From NCBI GenBank assembly GCA_903970355.1, contig CAJCIF010000344.1, positions 1 to 19,286 of the forward strand: a stretch of 19,286 bases of DNA. The letters are read 5' to 3'. The first letter of the stretch is position 1; the number at the start of each line of letters is the position of its first letter. Position numbers and translations under genes: made by a program. Below the pieces are notes generated by a model. It was given only the letters and a program-made list of their open reading frames with translations, ran no database searches and was not told where the DNA came from. The DNA comes from Actinomycetota bacterium (lineage in GTDB: Bacteria > Cyanobacteriota > Vampirovibrionia > Obscuribacterales > Obscuribacteraceae). Below are positions 1 to 7,660 of the stretch, piece after piece.

Positions 1-1222
1 GTGACATATAGTCTGGTGTGCCGGCGATGAAAAACTTTGCGGTTACGTCTGACCTTATTGATCGCTCGCGCAGCACTACTTCTGCCAACCCAAAGTCAAC
101 CACTTTGACCACTTCATGCGGTTCGGAACCCTGAATCAAAATGTTGCTCGGTTTGAGATCGCAATGAACGATCTCATTCATGTGTGCCTCGGTAAGTCCA
201 GCACATACTTGAATACCTATATCTATAGTGCGAGGCACTGATAATCGCAATTGTGTATCTATAATCGCTGAAAGATCAACTCCATCAACATACTCCATGA
301 CGAGATAGGGTGAACCATCTTGGCTCATGCCAAAGTCGTATATGCCAACAATATTTTCGTGTTTCAACTTGGCGATTGCAGTTGCCTCACGCTGAAAATT
401 CCGCATTACCAGACGATCTTCAGAAAATTCCGGACGTAGAAGTTTAAGAGCAACAAATCTATCTATGTATAAATGCTTGGCTTTGAAAACCGCACCAATA
501 CCACCGGAACCAATCAATTTTTCAATCTGGTACTTGCCTGCGAAAACCTTCTCATCCTCTATTTTCTTTACGAAAGGCATTAGCCATTCATGCGGCCCGT
601 TCGATTCAATTTCTTTCTTGAGTGGAGCCGGTTCTGATTTGACCATAAATTGCTGAAGCAAACGTTGCATGACCCGGGCTACTTTTTCTGTACTGATGTT
701 GAGGCGAATACCAATGGCACTATTTTCAGTGCGATCCTTTATCATCTCAAGAATTTGTTGTTCAGTCTGCGACAACTCAATGCGGTCAGCCTTATCGGCA
801 CCGCTAAGACCGGCAATCACACCGGCAATCTTTGGATCTAGCCATATCTCTCCGCGCATTACTGCGCTTATAGATAAAGCAACTTGTTCGACTGGCGTTT
901 CCTTCGAGCAGTATCCGTCAGCACCGGCACCAAGGGCGGCTATCACGTCTTGAGTTTCGGTATGCGATGTAAACATAATCACACGAGTTCGAGGCAGTAA
1001 CTGTTTGATTCTCCACGTGGACTCAATGCCATCTATACCAGGCAATCCTACATCCATTAAGACAACATCGGGTTGAAGCCGCTGTGATTCAAGAATCGCA
1101 GCCTCTCCGCTGCCAACTGCATTTACGATTCGGCAGCAATTCAATCGTTCAAGCGAAATGCTTAAACCAGCCATCATCAAGGCGTTATCTTCAACTAGTA
1201 GTACAGAGGGAGTTTGCAACAT
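1..1222 (-). CDS. Response regulator (REC + LuxR-type HTH) fused to a eukaryote-like Ser/Thr protein kinase, C-terminus cut by the window edge
   Basis: I translated this by hand from the ATG at 1222; 407 codons are visible and the frame is still open at base 1. Residues 5-120 are a receiver domain: acidic E11/D12, phosphoacceptor D57 in LMDVGLPG, T85 and K107. Residues about 148-192 (from LSQTEQQIL through RLNIS to the next helix) resemble a diverged LuxR/GerE helix-turn-helix. From about 229 a Hanks-type kinase begins: glycine loop GSGGIGAVF (238-246), VALK lysine K260, E279, catalytic loop HCDLKPSN (353-360), DFG (376-378) and GTPDYMS before the cut. The catalytic loop has HCD in place of HRD, so it is a non-RD kinase. 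The start overlaps the upstream kinase gene by 32 bases, with no clear Shine-Dalgarno, suggesting translational coupling. Inferred role: a phosphorelay output that may both bind DNA and phosphorylate Ser/Thr. The kinase and receiver are secure; the HTH is less so. Confidence 0.9.
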   Translation of the reverse strand, partial: MLQTPSVLLVEDNALMMAGLSISLERLNCCRIVNAVGSGEAAILESQRLQPDVVLMDVGLPGIDGIESTWRIKQLLPRTRVIMFTSHTETQDVIAALGAGADGYCSKETPVEQVALSISAVMRGEIWLDPKIAGVIAGLSGADKADRIELSQTEQQILEMIKDRTENSAIGIRLNISTEKVARVMQRLLQQFMVKSEPAPLKKEIESNGPHEWLMPFVKKIEDEKVFAGKYQIEKLIGSGGIGAVFKAKHLYIDRFVALKLLRPEFSEDRLVMRNFQREATAIAKLKHENIVGIYDFGMSQDGSPYLVMEYVDGVDLSAIIDTQLRLSVPRTIDIGIQVCAGLTEAHMNEIVHCDLKPSNILIQGSEPHEVVKVVDFGLAEVVLRERSIRSDVTAKFFIAGTPDYMS

Positions 1223-2744
1223 TAGCTTTTTTGTTCTTTGGTAAAGTGACCGTGAAAGAGGTTCCAACACCAACAGTGCTTGTGCAGGCTATTTGCCCAC
1301 CATGAGCTTCGACCAGTTGCCGGCAAAGGTATAGCCCCAAACCCGTACCAGCTGTATATTTCTTTCCAAGTTTGCCCTGTGAAAAACGTTGAAACAATAG
1401 GGACAAGTCGTCTTCCGGTATTCCGGCACCAGTGTCTTCTACCGTCAGCAGATAAGAGTCTCCCGCCTCGCGCCCGGAAACTGAAATCTGTCCACCTTCG
1501 GGAGTAAATTTCATGGCATTAGAGATGAGATTTCTCAACACTCGCTCTATGGCAATTGAGTTAGCCGAGATTTCGTACTGGTCATCTGGGAAGTTTGAGA
1601 GAAACCGAATACCAGACTTTTCAGCGATACCTTCCAACTGTCGAATACATGCTGCTGCCAGGTCTGATACTTTGACCGGACTAAAAATTAGCGCTGGTTG
1701 GCCTTCATCATAACGATAAACTTCCAAAAGATTTTGAATTAAGGCCAGCATACTTGAGTTTGATTCTTGCATAAGCGTAAGCAAATCCATCTGGCGCTTA
1801 TCTAATGAGCCCAGCGCTCCGCAGAGAAACAGATTAAGCACCTTATCCGCACCAATCAAAGGGTTTTTCAAATCGTGTGTCAGCGTGGCTATGAAGTCTT
1901 CGTGTTGTTCTAAAACAATTAATCGGAGCGCATCTTTCTGCTCCGCCATATGCTTAGTCATGTCTGTGCAGATGCCCGCCATTAACAGATCACTTCCGCT
2001 AGCATCAAGCATCCTTTGACCACGAGCAGCTATGTAGTGCTCACTGCCATCTGGCCAAACAATTTTGTACTCTACGTCGTATTCGTCTCTAAGTTCTACG
2101 GCCTTTTTCAGAGCGGCCGTAATTCTTTCTCTATCATCGATGTGAACGTAATTTAGAAACTCAGACAAAGTATTTACTGTATCACCAGGGGCGATACCAA
2201 ATAGAACGAGCATCTGGTCATCAAGAGTGACGCTTTCTCCATCACACGCAAAAGACCAAACGCCAATTTTCGAAGCTCTGAGAACTAGTTTCAAATATGT
2301 TTCGGCTGTTGAGGCCCTGTTGTCGCTTTTGGCGATCATTCCTTGCGCCTGGTGGCGCTGAATAGAATAACGGATAATGCGGGCCAGGGCTTTCTCATTT
2401 AGAGAATCCTTCGACACATAGTCTTGAGCGCCCAGTGCGATCGCTTGAATGGCCACGTCATCATTGTCATAACCTGTCAAAATGCAAATTGGTGTGTGCG
2501 GCAAAGATGCATGCATAGAGAGGAATGTTTCCAGACCAAATCCATCTTCCAATGACAGATCTAACAGAACAATATCGAATTTATCTATTTTACCAGCCAG
2601 ATGAGCTTTGCTCAAACTGGTCGCGTGCACGAGTTTATATAATTTAGGTGGCAGGAATTCTTGAATTAAAAATGCATCTGCTGTGCTGTCTTCAACAAGT
2701 AGGACACTTATCTGTTCTGAAACCGGTTCGATATCGACATTCAC
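1191..2744 (-). CDS. Hybrid sensor histidine kinase, REC-PAS-HisKA-HATPase
   Basis: A 517-residue soluble kinase with no membrane segment. Residues 12-130 are a receiver (E18/D19, phosphoacceptor D62 in LLDLS, T90, K112), unusual in being N-terminal. Residues 150-265 are a PAS domain ending in the typical GICTDMTKHMAEQ linker. The HisKA H box is FIATLTHDLKNPL with H290. The ATPase shows the N box (N405, N409), G1 (DTGAGIP, from D437) and G2 (TGLGL). Because the receiver comes first, the protein probably takes phosphate or a control signal from the upstream proteins and passes it on. The start is GTG, overlapping the upstream receiver stop as GTGA, with GAGGG about 6 bases before it. Its 3' end overlaps the REC-HTH-STK gene by 32 bases. 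The receiver lacks the usual proline four residues after D62 and the proline after K112. Confidence 0.93.
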   Translation of the reverse strand: MNVDIEPVSEQISVLLVEDSTADAFLIQEFLPPKLYKLVHATSLSKAHLAGKIDKFDIVLLDLSLEDGFGLETFLSMHASLPHTPICILTGYDNDDVAIQAIALGAQDYVSKDSLNEKALARIIRYSIQRHQAQGMIAKSDNRASTAETYLKLVLRASKIGVWSFACDGESVTLDDQMLVLFGIAPGDTVNTLSEFLNYVHIDDRERITAALKKAVELRDEYDVEYKIVWPDGSEHYIAARGQRMLDASGSDLLMAGICTDMTKHMAEQKDALRLIVLEQHEDFIATLTHDLKNPLIGADKVLNLFLCGALGSLDKRQMDLLTLMQESNSSMLALIQNLLEVYRYDEGQPALIFSPVKVSDLAAACIRQLEGIAEKSGIRFLSNFPDDQYEISANSIAIERVLRNLISNAMKFTPEGGQISVSGREAGDSYLLTVEDTGAGIPEDDLSLLFQRFSQGKLGKKYTAGTGLGLYLCRQLVEAHGGQIACTSTVGVGTSFTVTLPKNKKANVANSLCTTS

Positions 2745-3148
2745 AGCTGTCCCTCTTTTAGAGCTCGGCTGACGATCGCGGACATATCATCAGTTCCTAT
2801 TGTTTTTGTCAGAAAATGAGTTTTTCCGACAGATAATCGTTTTCGCTCTTCTGTCGTAAGATCTTGTGAGGTATAGACGATGAGATGCATGGTATCAGAA
2901 GCACAACTCGGATCCTTTTTAATTGCGTCGACAACACCAAAGCCAGATAAACCATCCATTGAAACATCAAGAATAAAAACCCTGGGCCGATGCGACCGAA
3001 CTAGAGCCAAAGCCTGGAGTCCATTGGATGCAGCACAGAAATTGATGCCGGCGCATTCCAGTTGCATCGACAAAACCGCATTCAGTAATTTGTCATCTTC
3101 AACCAGTACCACTTCGCAGTTTCCAGGATTCTTGCATGTTTTAGTCAT
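2741..3148 (-). CDS. Stand-alone receiver-domain response regulator
   Basis: A 135-residue single receiver with no output domain. The acidic pair is D18/D19, the phosphoacceptor is D61 in FILDVSMDG, the switch threonine is T93 (VYTS) and the lysine is K115 (LTKTI). Such CheY-like proteins act by binding a partner or by shuttling phosphate within a relay. Here it sits between an Rcp1-like receiver and a hybrid kinase, which suggests a relay. D61 is followed at +4 by Asp instead of Pro, and K115 is followed by Thr instead of Pro, so it is somewhat diverged. It overlaps the upstream receiver by 8 bases and the downstream kinase by 4 bases. A short AAGG lies upstream of the ATG. The N-terminal extension (TCKNPGNC) carries two cysteines. 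Confidence 0.9.
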   Translation of the reverse strand: MTKTCKNPGNCEVVLVEDDKLLNAVLSMQLECAGINFCAASNGLQALALVRSHRPRVFILDVSMDGLSGFGVVDAIKKDPSCASDTMHLIVYTSQDLTTEERKRLSVGKTHFLTKTIGTDDMSAIVSRALKEGQL

Positions 3149-3611
3149 AAATTCGCGCCTTGGGCACTGCTAGTTGATCAGGATACCTCACTGCTGTGAA
3201 CCAAAATTTGTCGATTGATCTGATGATATTGACGAATTGATGAAGATCAATCGGCTTTGTAACATAACAATTTGCCCGTAACTTGTAAGTCGAGATTACG
3301 TCCTCTTCCGCAGCAGATGTCGTCAGGATTACCACCGGAATAACTTGGAGGGCAGAATCGTGTTTCAATTCGTTGAGCAACTCTCTGCCATCCATTCTCG
3401 GTAAATTAAGATCGAGAATGATAATATCGGGAGTTTCTGCATCTGATCGGTCGACATAACTTCCCTCCTTTCTAAGAAATTCAAGCGCTTCCAAACCATC
3501 TCTGACGACAGTCACATCAGCGGCGATTTTCTCGTCTTCAAATACTTCTAATATTAGAGTCGAGTCGGCAATATTGTCTTCCACGAGCAAGACTTTTATC
3601 ATTCCTTTCAT
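3141..3611 (-). CDS. Rcp1-like single-domain response regulator
   Basis: A 156-residue receiver of the Rcp1 type, the class that partners phytochrome-like histidine kinases in cyanobacteria. Visible residues are E11/D12, phosphoacceptor D67 in IILDLNLPRMDG, T97/T98 (LTTS) and K119-P120 (TKPID). The C-terminal FWFTAVRYP tail is typical of the group. An open frame extends up to 3728, but that extension lies inside the upstream kinase gene. The ATG at 3611 is chosen because AAGGAGGT lies 11 bases before it and overlaps the kinase stop codon; a second ATG at 3602 is possible but farther from that site. It starts 17 bases after the kinase stop and overlaps the next receiver by 8 bases. It is most likely the direct phosphate acceptor of the membrane kinase encoded upstream. 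Confidence 0.92.
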   Translation of the reverse strand: MKGMIKVLLVEDNIADSTLILEVFEDEKIAADVTVVRDGLEALEFLRKEGSYVDRSDAETPDIIILDLNLPRMDGRELLNELKHDSALQVIPVVILTTSAAEEDVISTYKLRANCYVTKPIDLHQFVNIIRSIDKFWFTAVRYPDQLAVPKARIYD

Positions 3612-3628
3612 GATCGTTTTCGACCTCC

Positions 3629-5011
3629 TTAAGCTATTGCTGGTATCGTAAAATAAAATATCGTGCCCTTGCCTGGTGTGGATTCCACCCAGATGCGGCC
3701 GCCGTGACGAACCACGATCTTGCGGCACACAGCGAGACCAAGTCCGCTTCCTGGATAGGTTTCTTTTCTATGCAGGCGCTGAAAAATAACGAATATTCTC
3801 TCGGCGTACTGCATGTCTAAGCCCACTCCATTGTCTTTTACCTCAAACTGCCAGGCGGCACCTTGGCGGTGTGCAGATATCTCAATTACTGGCTTCTCGT
3901 CGGAGCGGAACTTGAGCGCATTGGCAAGAAGATTCTGAAATAGTTGCATAAACTGTGGGGTTTCGCCCCTAACTGCAGGCATCTCACCTGTTGTGATTTG
4001 TGCCCCAGTTTCCGCGATTAACAATTGCAGATTCGCTTTGGCCATCTCCAAAGCTACCGAGGTCTCCATCACACTAAAGTCCTGAAGGTCGGCATTTACG
4101 CGGCTGAATGTTAGTAGGTCGTTGATTAGATCTTGCATTCGTTTCGAGCCATCAACAATAAATCCGATGAAACGGTCCGCTTTTTCATCGAGTTTGCCTT
4201 TGTAGCGAACGCCCAGCAATTGGGCAAAACTAGAAATAACGCGCAGCGGTTCCTGCAGATCATGTGAGCAGACATAAGCGAACTGTTGTAGCTCCTCATT
4301 TGATCTGAGAAGTTCAATGAGCTTATCCTCTTTAGCTTTCAGAATTGTTTCCTGATCGCGTTTGCGCTCAGTGATATCCGTTTCCATAATTGAAGATAGA
4401 TGTCCATCACTGTCGGCTTTGAATCTCCATCTGCTTGCCACAGTCAGTTCTCGTCCATCTTTTGTTGTTTGTATCACTTCACCTTCCCAATGTCCGATAG
4501 CTGGCGCCTCTTTCTCAATCTCAGCTAATGCGGTTGGAAACTGCGTTTTTAGAAGTTCGTGCGACTTGCGACCGATCGCCTCTTCGGACGTAAAACCGTA
4601 CAAATCTTGCGCACCTCTGTTCCAGGAGATAATCGTGCCGTCTATAAGATTTCGTACCATGATCGCGTCATAGGTCAGTTGAAGTAATTCAGCCTGATCT
4701 TCGCAATATCGGGATCGCTCAAGTAGAGCCGCATGGTAGCGCCTGATCGCTGTAACGTATCTGTAAGTGATATAGGCATACAGAGCAATGACGAAGGAAT
4801 CAACCGCTAAAACGGGGAAAAGAGTACGGCTATCAAACACTATGAAAGCCACAGAACACGCCAGTATGCTTAATTTCAAAATCGAGGCAATCTTAAAACT
4901 AGCGAAGCTTTTGCACTCGTTATCTAGGAAGGATTTAAGCTGATCATCCTGATGTGACGTTATCTGAGCCCTCAGAAATACCTGAATGCCTCTTTTACAG
5001 AATGCCAACAT
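3629..5011 (-). CDS. Membrane-anchored PAS sensor histidine kinase, Cph1-like kinase module
   Basis: A 460-residue sensor kinase. Two hydrophobic segments (about 42-58 and 65-83) form a membrane hairpin. A PAS domain follows (about 108-215, with IISWNRGAQDLYGFTSEEAIGR and ending METDITERKR), then a coiled linker and HisKA (H250 in CSHDLQEPLR). The ATPase has an N box around FQNLLANALKF (N360, N364), D393-G395 and GSGLGL (421-426). The module from NEELQQFAYVCSHDLQEPL onward is the kind found in bacteriophytochromes, but no GAF/PHY chromophore domain is present, so the input is unknown. It is the first gene of the operon, starts at an ATG with no obvious Shine-Dalgarno, and is followed 17 bases later by an Rcp1-like receiver, its probable partner. 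Confidence 0.93.
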   Translation of the reverse strand: MLAFCKRGIQVFLRAQITSHQDDQLKSFLDNECKSFASFKIASILKLSILACSVAFIVFDSRTLFPVLAVDSFVIALYAYITYRYVTAIRRYHAALLERSRYCEDQAELLQLTYDAIMVRNLIDGTIISWNRGAQDLYGFTSEEAIGRKSHELLKTQFPTALAEIEKEAPAIGHWEGEVIQTTKDGRELTVASRWRFKADSDGHLSSIMETDITERKRDQETILKAKEDKLIELLRSNEELQQFAYVCSHDLQEPLRVISSFAQLLGVRYKGKLDEKADRFIGFIVDGSKRMQDLINDLLTFSRVNADLQDFSVMETSVALEMAKANLQLLIAETGAQITTGEMPAVRGETPQFMQLFQNLLANALKFRSDEKPVIEISAHRQGAAWQFEVKDNGVGLDMQYAERIFVIFQRLHRKETYPGSGLGLAVCRKIVVRHGGRIWVESTPGKGTIFYFTIPAIA

Positions 5012-5596
5012 AAAGGTTACTCAATATATAGCAGATAAGTAGTCTTTATAGGCGGTATCAATGATTCAGCTGGATTCCGCCAACAGTAAGGCAAAACGTC
5101 CCAGATAGTGTGCCTGACTCGTTTCGCGGCGATTCGGATGACAAAGAGGGTTAGATTTCCTCACGGCAGGCGGATTCACAGGATTCGGCCATAGTTGAGC
5201 ATGGTGTCATTGGCGGTGCAGCAATAGTCTTGCCTGTTCGCGGCGTAAACTCAAATGAATATGTGCACGGCTAAGTGAAACCAAAGCTGATATCAAAAAT
5301 ACGTCATCAAAAAGACTAGAGCTTAGCTCTGTGGCTCTTTTAGATTGTAAATGTCGCGTTTTAACGACAACAAATCTGGCATTGATAAATAATGTGCAAG
5401 TTCCAACTTCTAACTTAATATCGGAGGTCGATGAAGCCCTGCCTTACCTTCTTTTTCGGCTTTACCGTTCATCATGGATCCATTGCTAATTTGGATTTTT
5501 TGACGTGCAGATTTTGGGAGTGCACTACCACTGGTGGCGAGGGCAAACTTTGAGGGAGGATGTTTAAGTCTGCCTTGTTTTGTTTGGCACCAATTT
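5012..5596. other. Intergenic region, 585 bases, no convincing gene
   Basis: This gap holds the start region of the kinase operon on its left and the 3' end of the secreted repeat protein gene on its right. On the minus strand TGCTATATAT (about 5023-5032) could be an extended -10 for the operon, but no good -35 partners it. A short inverted repeat AGAGC-TTA-GCTCT lies at 5318-5330. On the plus strand GGAGG precedes an ATG at 5431 that opens a 40-codon frame to 5553; its Cys/Phe-rich product resembles nothing I know and it faces the neighbouring genes, so I do not call it. I see no RNA gene. Confidence 0.5.
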
Positions 5597-6511
5597 CTAC
5601 TTTAGAAAGATAAAGCTAGAAAGATTATTGGCAGTGCTGCCGAATATGAAATTGTTCAACGGATTCGATCCAAAAGTCATGAGTCCTCCGAATCGGAACT
5701 CATTGAAGTCATCCCGAAAAGGGAACAGCAATTGTCCATTTGCAAATGTCACCATTCTTCCATTTGCCAGCGTAACCGAGCTTGCAGTAGGAATCGCGAT
5801 TGGAGGATTCATAAAAGTTCCACCTATGTTCAATGGGCTATTGCCGAAAGCAAAAGCATACTGACCTTGCGTGTAGTTCACGGTATAAGCCGGGTTGTTA
5901 GAACTGTTTCGGTAGATAGTGCCAACTAAGACTCCACCCTGCAAATGGCTAAACGAACTCGCGTAAATATTTTCACCCACTCCAACGGAGCGCGCGCCTA
6001 ATTCATTAAAGAAGCCCTGCAAGCCCTTTGCAGGTTGAAAACTAACCGGACCGAGTGGGTTGAATGGTTGCGCAAAAACTAGTCCGTTCGAAAAACCAGG
6101 ATTAGGATATCCGAATCCAATAAACTGAAAGCCCCCCGTCGTATTGTAGTTGGCGTTCACCGTTGTAGTAACGGCTCCTTGATAGTTCCCAAACGTAATA
6201 GCAGGTTCACCATTTACGATATAAAGTGTCCCGCTCAGTTGTCCTCCAGTAATCGCTCCACCGATAAACTTAAGACCACCGTTTTGAAATCCCGAAAATA
6301 TGACGTTCTTTTCGGCTTGCACAACGGTCCTTTCAGCTCCCGACAAAGATATTGGCAGTTTGACAAATCCTTTACTTACGGCGTTGAAACCATGGGCGGT
6401 GCTAAGCCCATGTGCAGCGGTTAAATGAAATGGAACAATCGGTGCATGAGCAGATGCAGTGATCTGCGCAAATGCAAAAGCGGCAATAAAAGAACTAGCT
6501 AGATTTTTCAC
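5597..6511 (-). CDS. Secreted Gly/Asn-rich repeat protein, unknown function
   Basis: A 304-residue protein with a clear signal peptide (hydrophobic 5-18, likely cut after ASAHA near residue 23). The mature part is rich in Gly, Asn, Phe and Thr with almost no charge, as in beta-rich exported or surface proteins. A motif occurs twice: GGAITGGQLSGTLY followed by ITFGN (84-109), and LQGGVLVGTIY followed by FAFGNSP (190-226). I do not recognise the family. A paralog, frameshifted, lies at 16013-16905 and shares the signal-peptide/P-x-x-LT-x-AH start and the same motif. The start is GTG, supported by GGAGG 4 bases upstream; GTG overlaps the stop of the patatin gene as GTGA, so the two are co-transcribed and probably translationally coupled. 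That pairing suggests a role linked to the exported lipase, which is an inference. Confidence 0.85.
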   Translation of the reverse strand: MKNLASSFIAAFAFAQITASAHAPIVPFHLTAAHGLSTAHGFNAVSKGFVKLPISLSGAERTVVQAEKNVIFSGFQNGGLKFIGGAITGGQLSGTLYIVNGEPAITFGNYQGAVTTTVNANYNTTGGFQFIGFGYPNPGFSNGLVFAQPFNPLGPVSFQPAKGLQGFFNELGARSVGVGENIYASSFSHLQGGVLVGTIYRNSSNNPAYTVNYTQGQYAFAFGNSPLNIGGTFMNPPIAIPTASSVTLANGRMVTFANGQLLFPFRDDFNEFRFGGLMTFGSNPLNNFIFGSTANNLSSFIFLK

Positions 6512-7482
6512 AGCGCCTCCACACCTAAAGCTGACAACTTTCGTTTAATTTCCGGCATTGCATCTCGAGCTGCTTTGATACCAGCGTCGATACCACGTTG
6601 CCCGTTGCTTTTCTTTCTGGAAATTAGTCCGATTCCCGTCATATCCGGGTGAATTGCTATATCGGCCTTTTCACAGAATGCCCCATCCTGACTCGCCAGT
6701 TCAATACGAAGAGCTTGTCTGGCCATTGAACCCAACACGCGAAAGTTGTCCAATGGCTGGTCCTTCAAAAACTCATCAATATTCACAGCAATGACAAAGT
6801 CAGCTCCCAGCTCACGTGCATGCTGCACTGGAACGTTGCAAACCGTTCCACCATCGCAATAAAGATGATCTCCTATTTGCACCGGTCTTTTTAAACCAGG
6901 GACAGCGGTACTGGCTTGCATCGCTAAGCCCAGATCGCCCTGTGTGAGTCGCTCACTTTGACCAGTCACAACGTTGGTTACAACAGCAGCATAAGGAATG
7001 CGCAATTGCTCAATTTGTTTTGAACCAGACAGTTTATCTGCGTACTTCTTGAACTTTCCACCGTAATAGAGTCCGTCATACGGCTTGTAACCAAAAAGCC
7101 TGGCAATCAGTTCGAACGGTTCAAGTGGAAGTCTCACATAAAGTGGCATTGGCATAAATTCATGGATGAATTCATCCTTCTCGAATAGATCGGAGAGTTC
7201 CGTCGATTGAACTCCTGCTGCATATAAACCGCCTACTACAGAACCAATACTGGTACCGGTGACAATATCAATCGGAATATGCTCTTCTTCTAAAACTTTC
7301 AGCACACCGACATGCCCTGAACCTCTCGAACCGCCACCACCCAGTGCAAGAGCAATGCGCGGGCGATGTTTTACTGTGGAATCGGCAGCTGTTGCCGGTG
7401 AAATCGGAAGCAGAGTGGTTACGAGAAAAGCCAAAATGTTGCCGAGTACAAATATCGGCAACCAGGGTTTTCTACTTTGCAT
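6508..7482 (-). CDS. Exported patatin-like phospholipase (RssA/NTE type)
   Basis: A 324-residue patatin-fold serine acyl hydrolase. It shows the oxyanion-hole glycine run GGGGSRGSGHVG (48-59), the nucleophile elbow GTSIG with Ser78, and the catalytic Asp in DGG (D210), completing the Ser-Asp dyad. Family members cleave acyl chains from phospholipids or lysophospholipids. The frame opens as far as 7569 at a GTG, but the ATG at 7482 is preferred because it places a signal peptide at the N-terminus (hydrophobic 8-28, cut near ATAA, residue 33). That predicts export to periplasm or surface, unlike cytoplasmic RssA. The downstream secreted repeat protein overlaps by 4 bases. A TetR-family gene diverges upstream, with a perfect palindrome at 7577-7592 near this gene's promoter. 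Confidence 0.9.
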   Translation of the reverse strand: MQSRKPWLPIFVLGNILAFLVTTLLPISPATAADSTVKHRPRIALALGGGGSRGSGHVGVLKVLEEEHIPIDIVTGTSIGSVVGGLYAAGVQSTELSDLFEKDEFIHEFMPMPLYVRLPLEPFELIARLFGYKPYDGLYYGGKFKKYADKLSGSKQIEQLRIPYAAVVTNVVTGQSERLTQGDLGLAMQASTAVPGLKRPVQIGDHLYCDGGTVCNVPVQHARELGADFVIAVNIDEFLKDQPLDNFRVLGSMARQALRIELASQDGAFCEKADIAIHPDMTGIGLISRKKSNGQRGIDAGIKAARDAMPEIKRKLSALGVEAL

Positions 7483-7561
7483 CGTTATCAACTTCACTTG
7501 CAAATCCTCTTGTAACAACGAGTAGCGCCAACATTGGCGGTAAAGCGATCTGAACCGATCA

Positions 7562-7588
7562 ATTATCACCGATTGGAAACTTGTACAA
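7562..7588 (-). promoter_or_regulatory. Possible promoter of the patatin-like lipase operon
   Basis: On the minus strand TTGTAC (7588-7583) and GATAAT (7567-7562) are separated by 15 bases, shorter than the usual 17. The -35 would lie inside the palindromic operator, so a bound repressor would block it. It is a weak match, called mainly on position. Confidence 0.35.
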
Positions 7589-7592
7589 GTTT
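7577..7592. promoter_or_regulatory. 16-base perfect palindrome, probable TetR-family operator
   Basis: AAACTTGTACAAGTTT is an exact palindrome lying between the divergent patatin-like lipase and TetR-family genes. TetR regulators usually bind such symmetric sites beside their own gene. A related imperfect pair, TTGTATACCAC (7591-7601) and GTGGTACAA (7619-7627), lies just beyond and may be a second site covering the regulator's promoter. The palindrome is seen directly; binding is inferred. Confidence 0.7.
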
Positions 7593-7660
7593 GTATACCA
7601 CACTACAAAGTTATACCGTGGTACAATAATTCTATAGTCGATTCGGAATCCAGAGAAATA

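Noticed and set aside
3612..3728. N-terminal extension of the Rcp1-like receiver to 3728
   Set aside because: It lies within the upstream kinase gene, and AAGGAGGT before the ATG at 3611 gives a better start.
5157..5276. Open stretch in the gap reading EHGVIGGAAIVLPVRG
   Set aside because: It has no start codon and is under 40 codons, with a stop just before it; not enough to call a gene remnant.
5431..5553. Forty-codon plus-strand frame behind GGAGG in the 585-base gap
   Set aside because: The ribosome site is only 3 bases from the ATG, the protein is Phe/Cys-rich with no recognisable pattern, and it opposes its neighbours. Chance is as likely as a gene.
7483..7569. Longer patatin-like lipase from GTG 7569
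   Set aside because: It would bury the signal peptide inside the protein; the ATG at 7482 gives a normal exported N-terminus.
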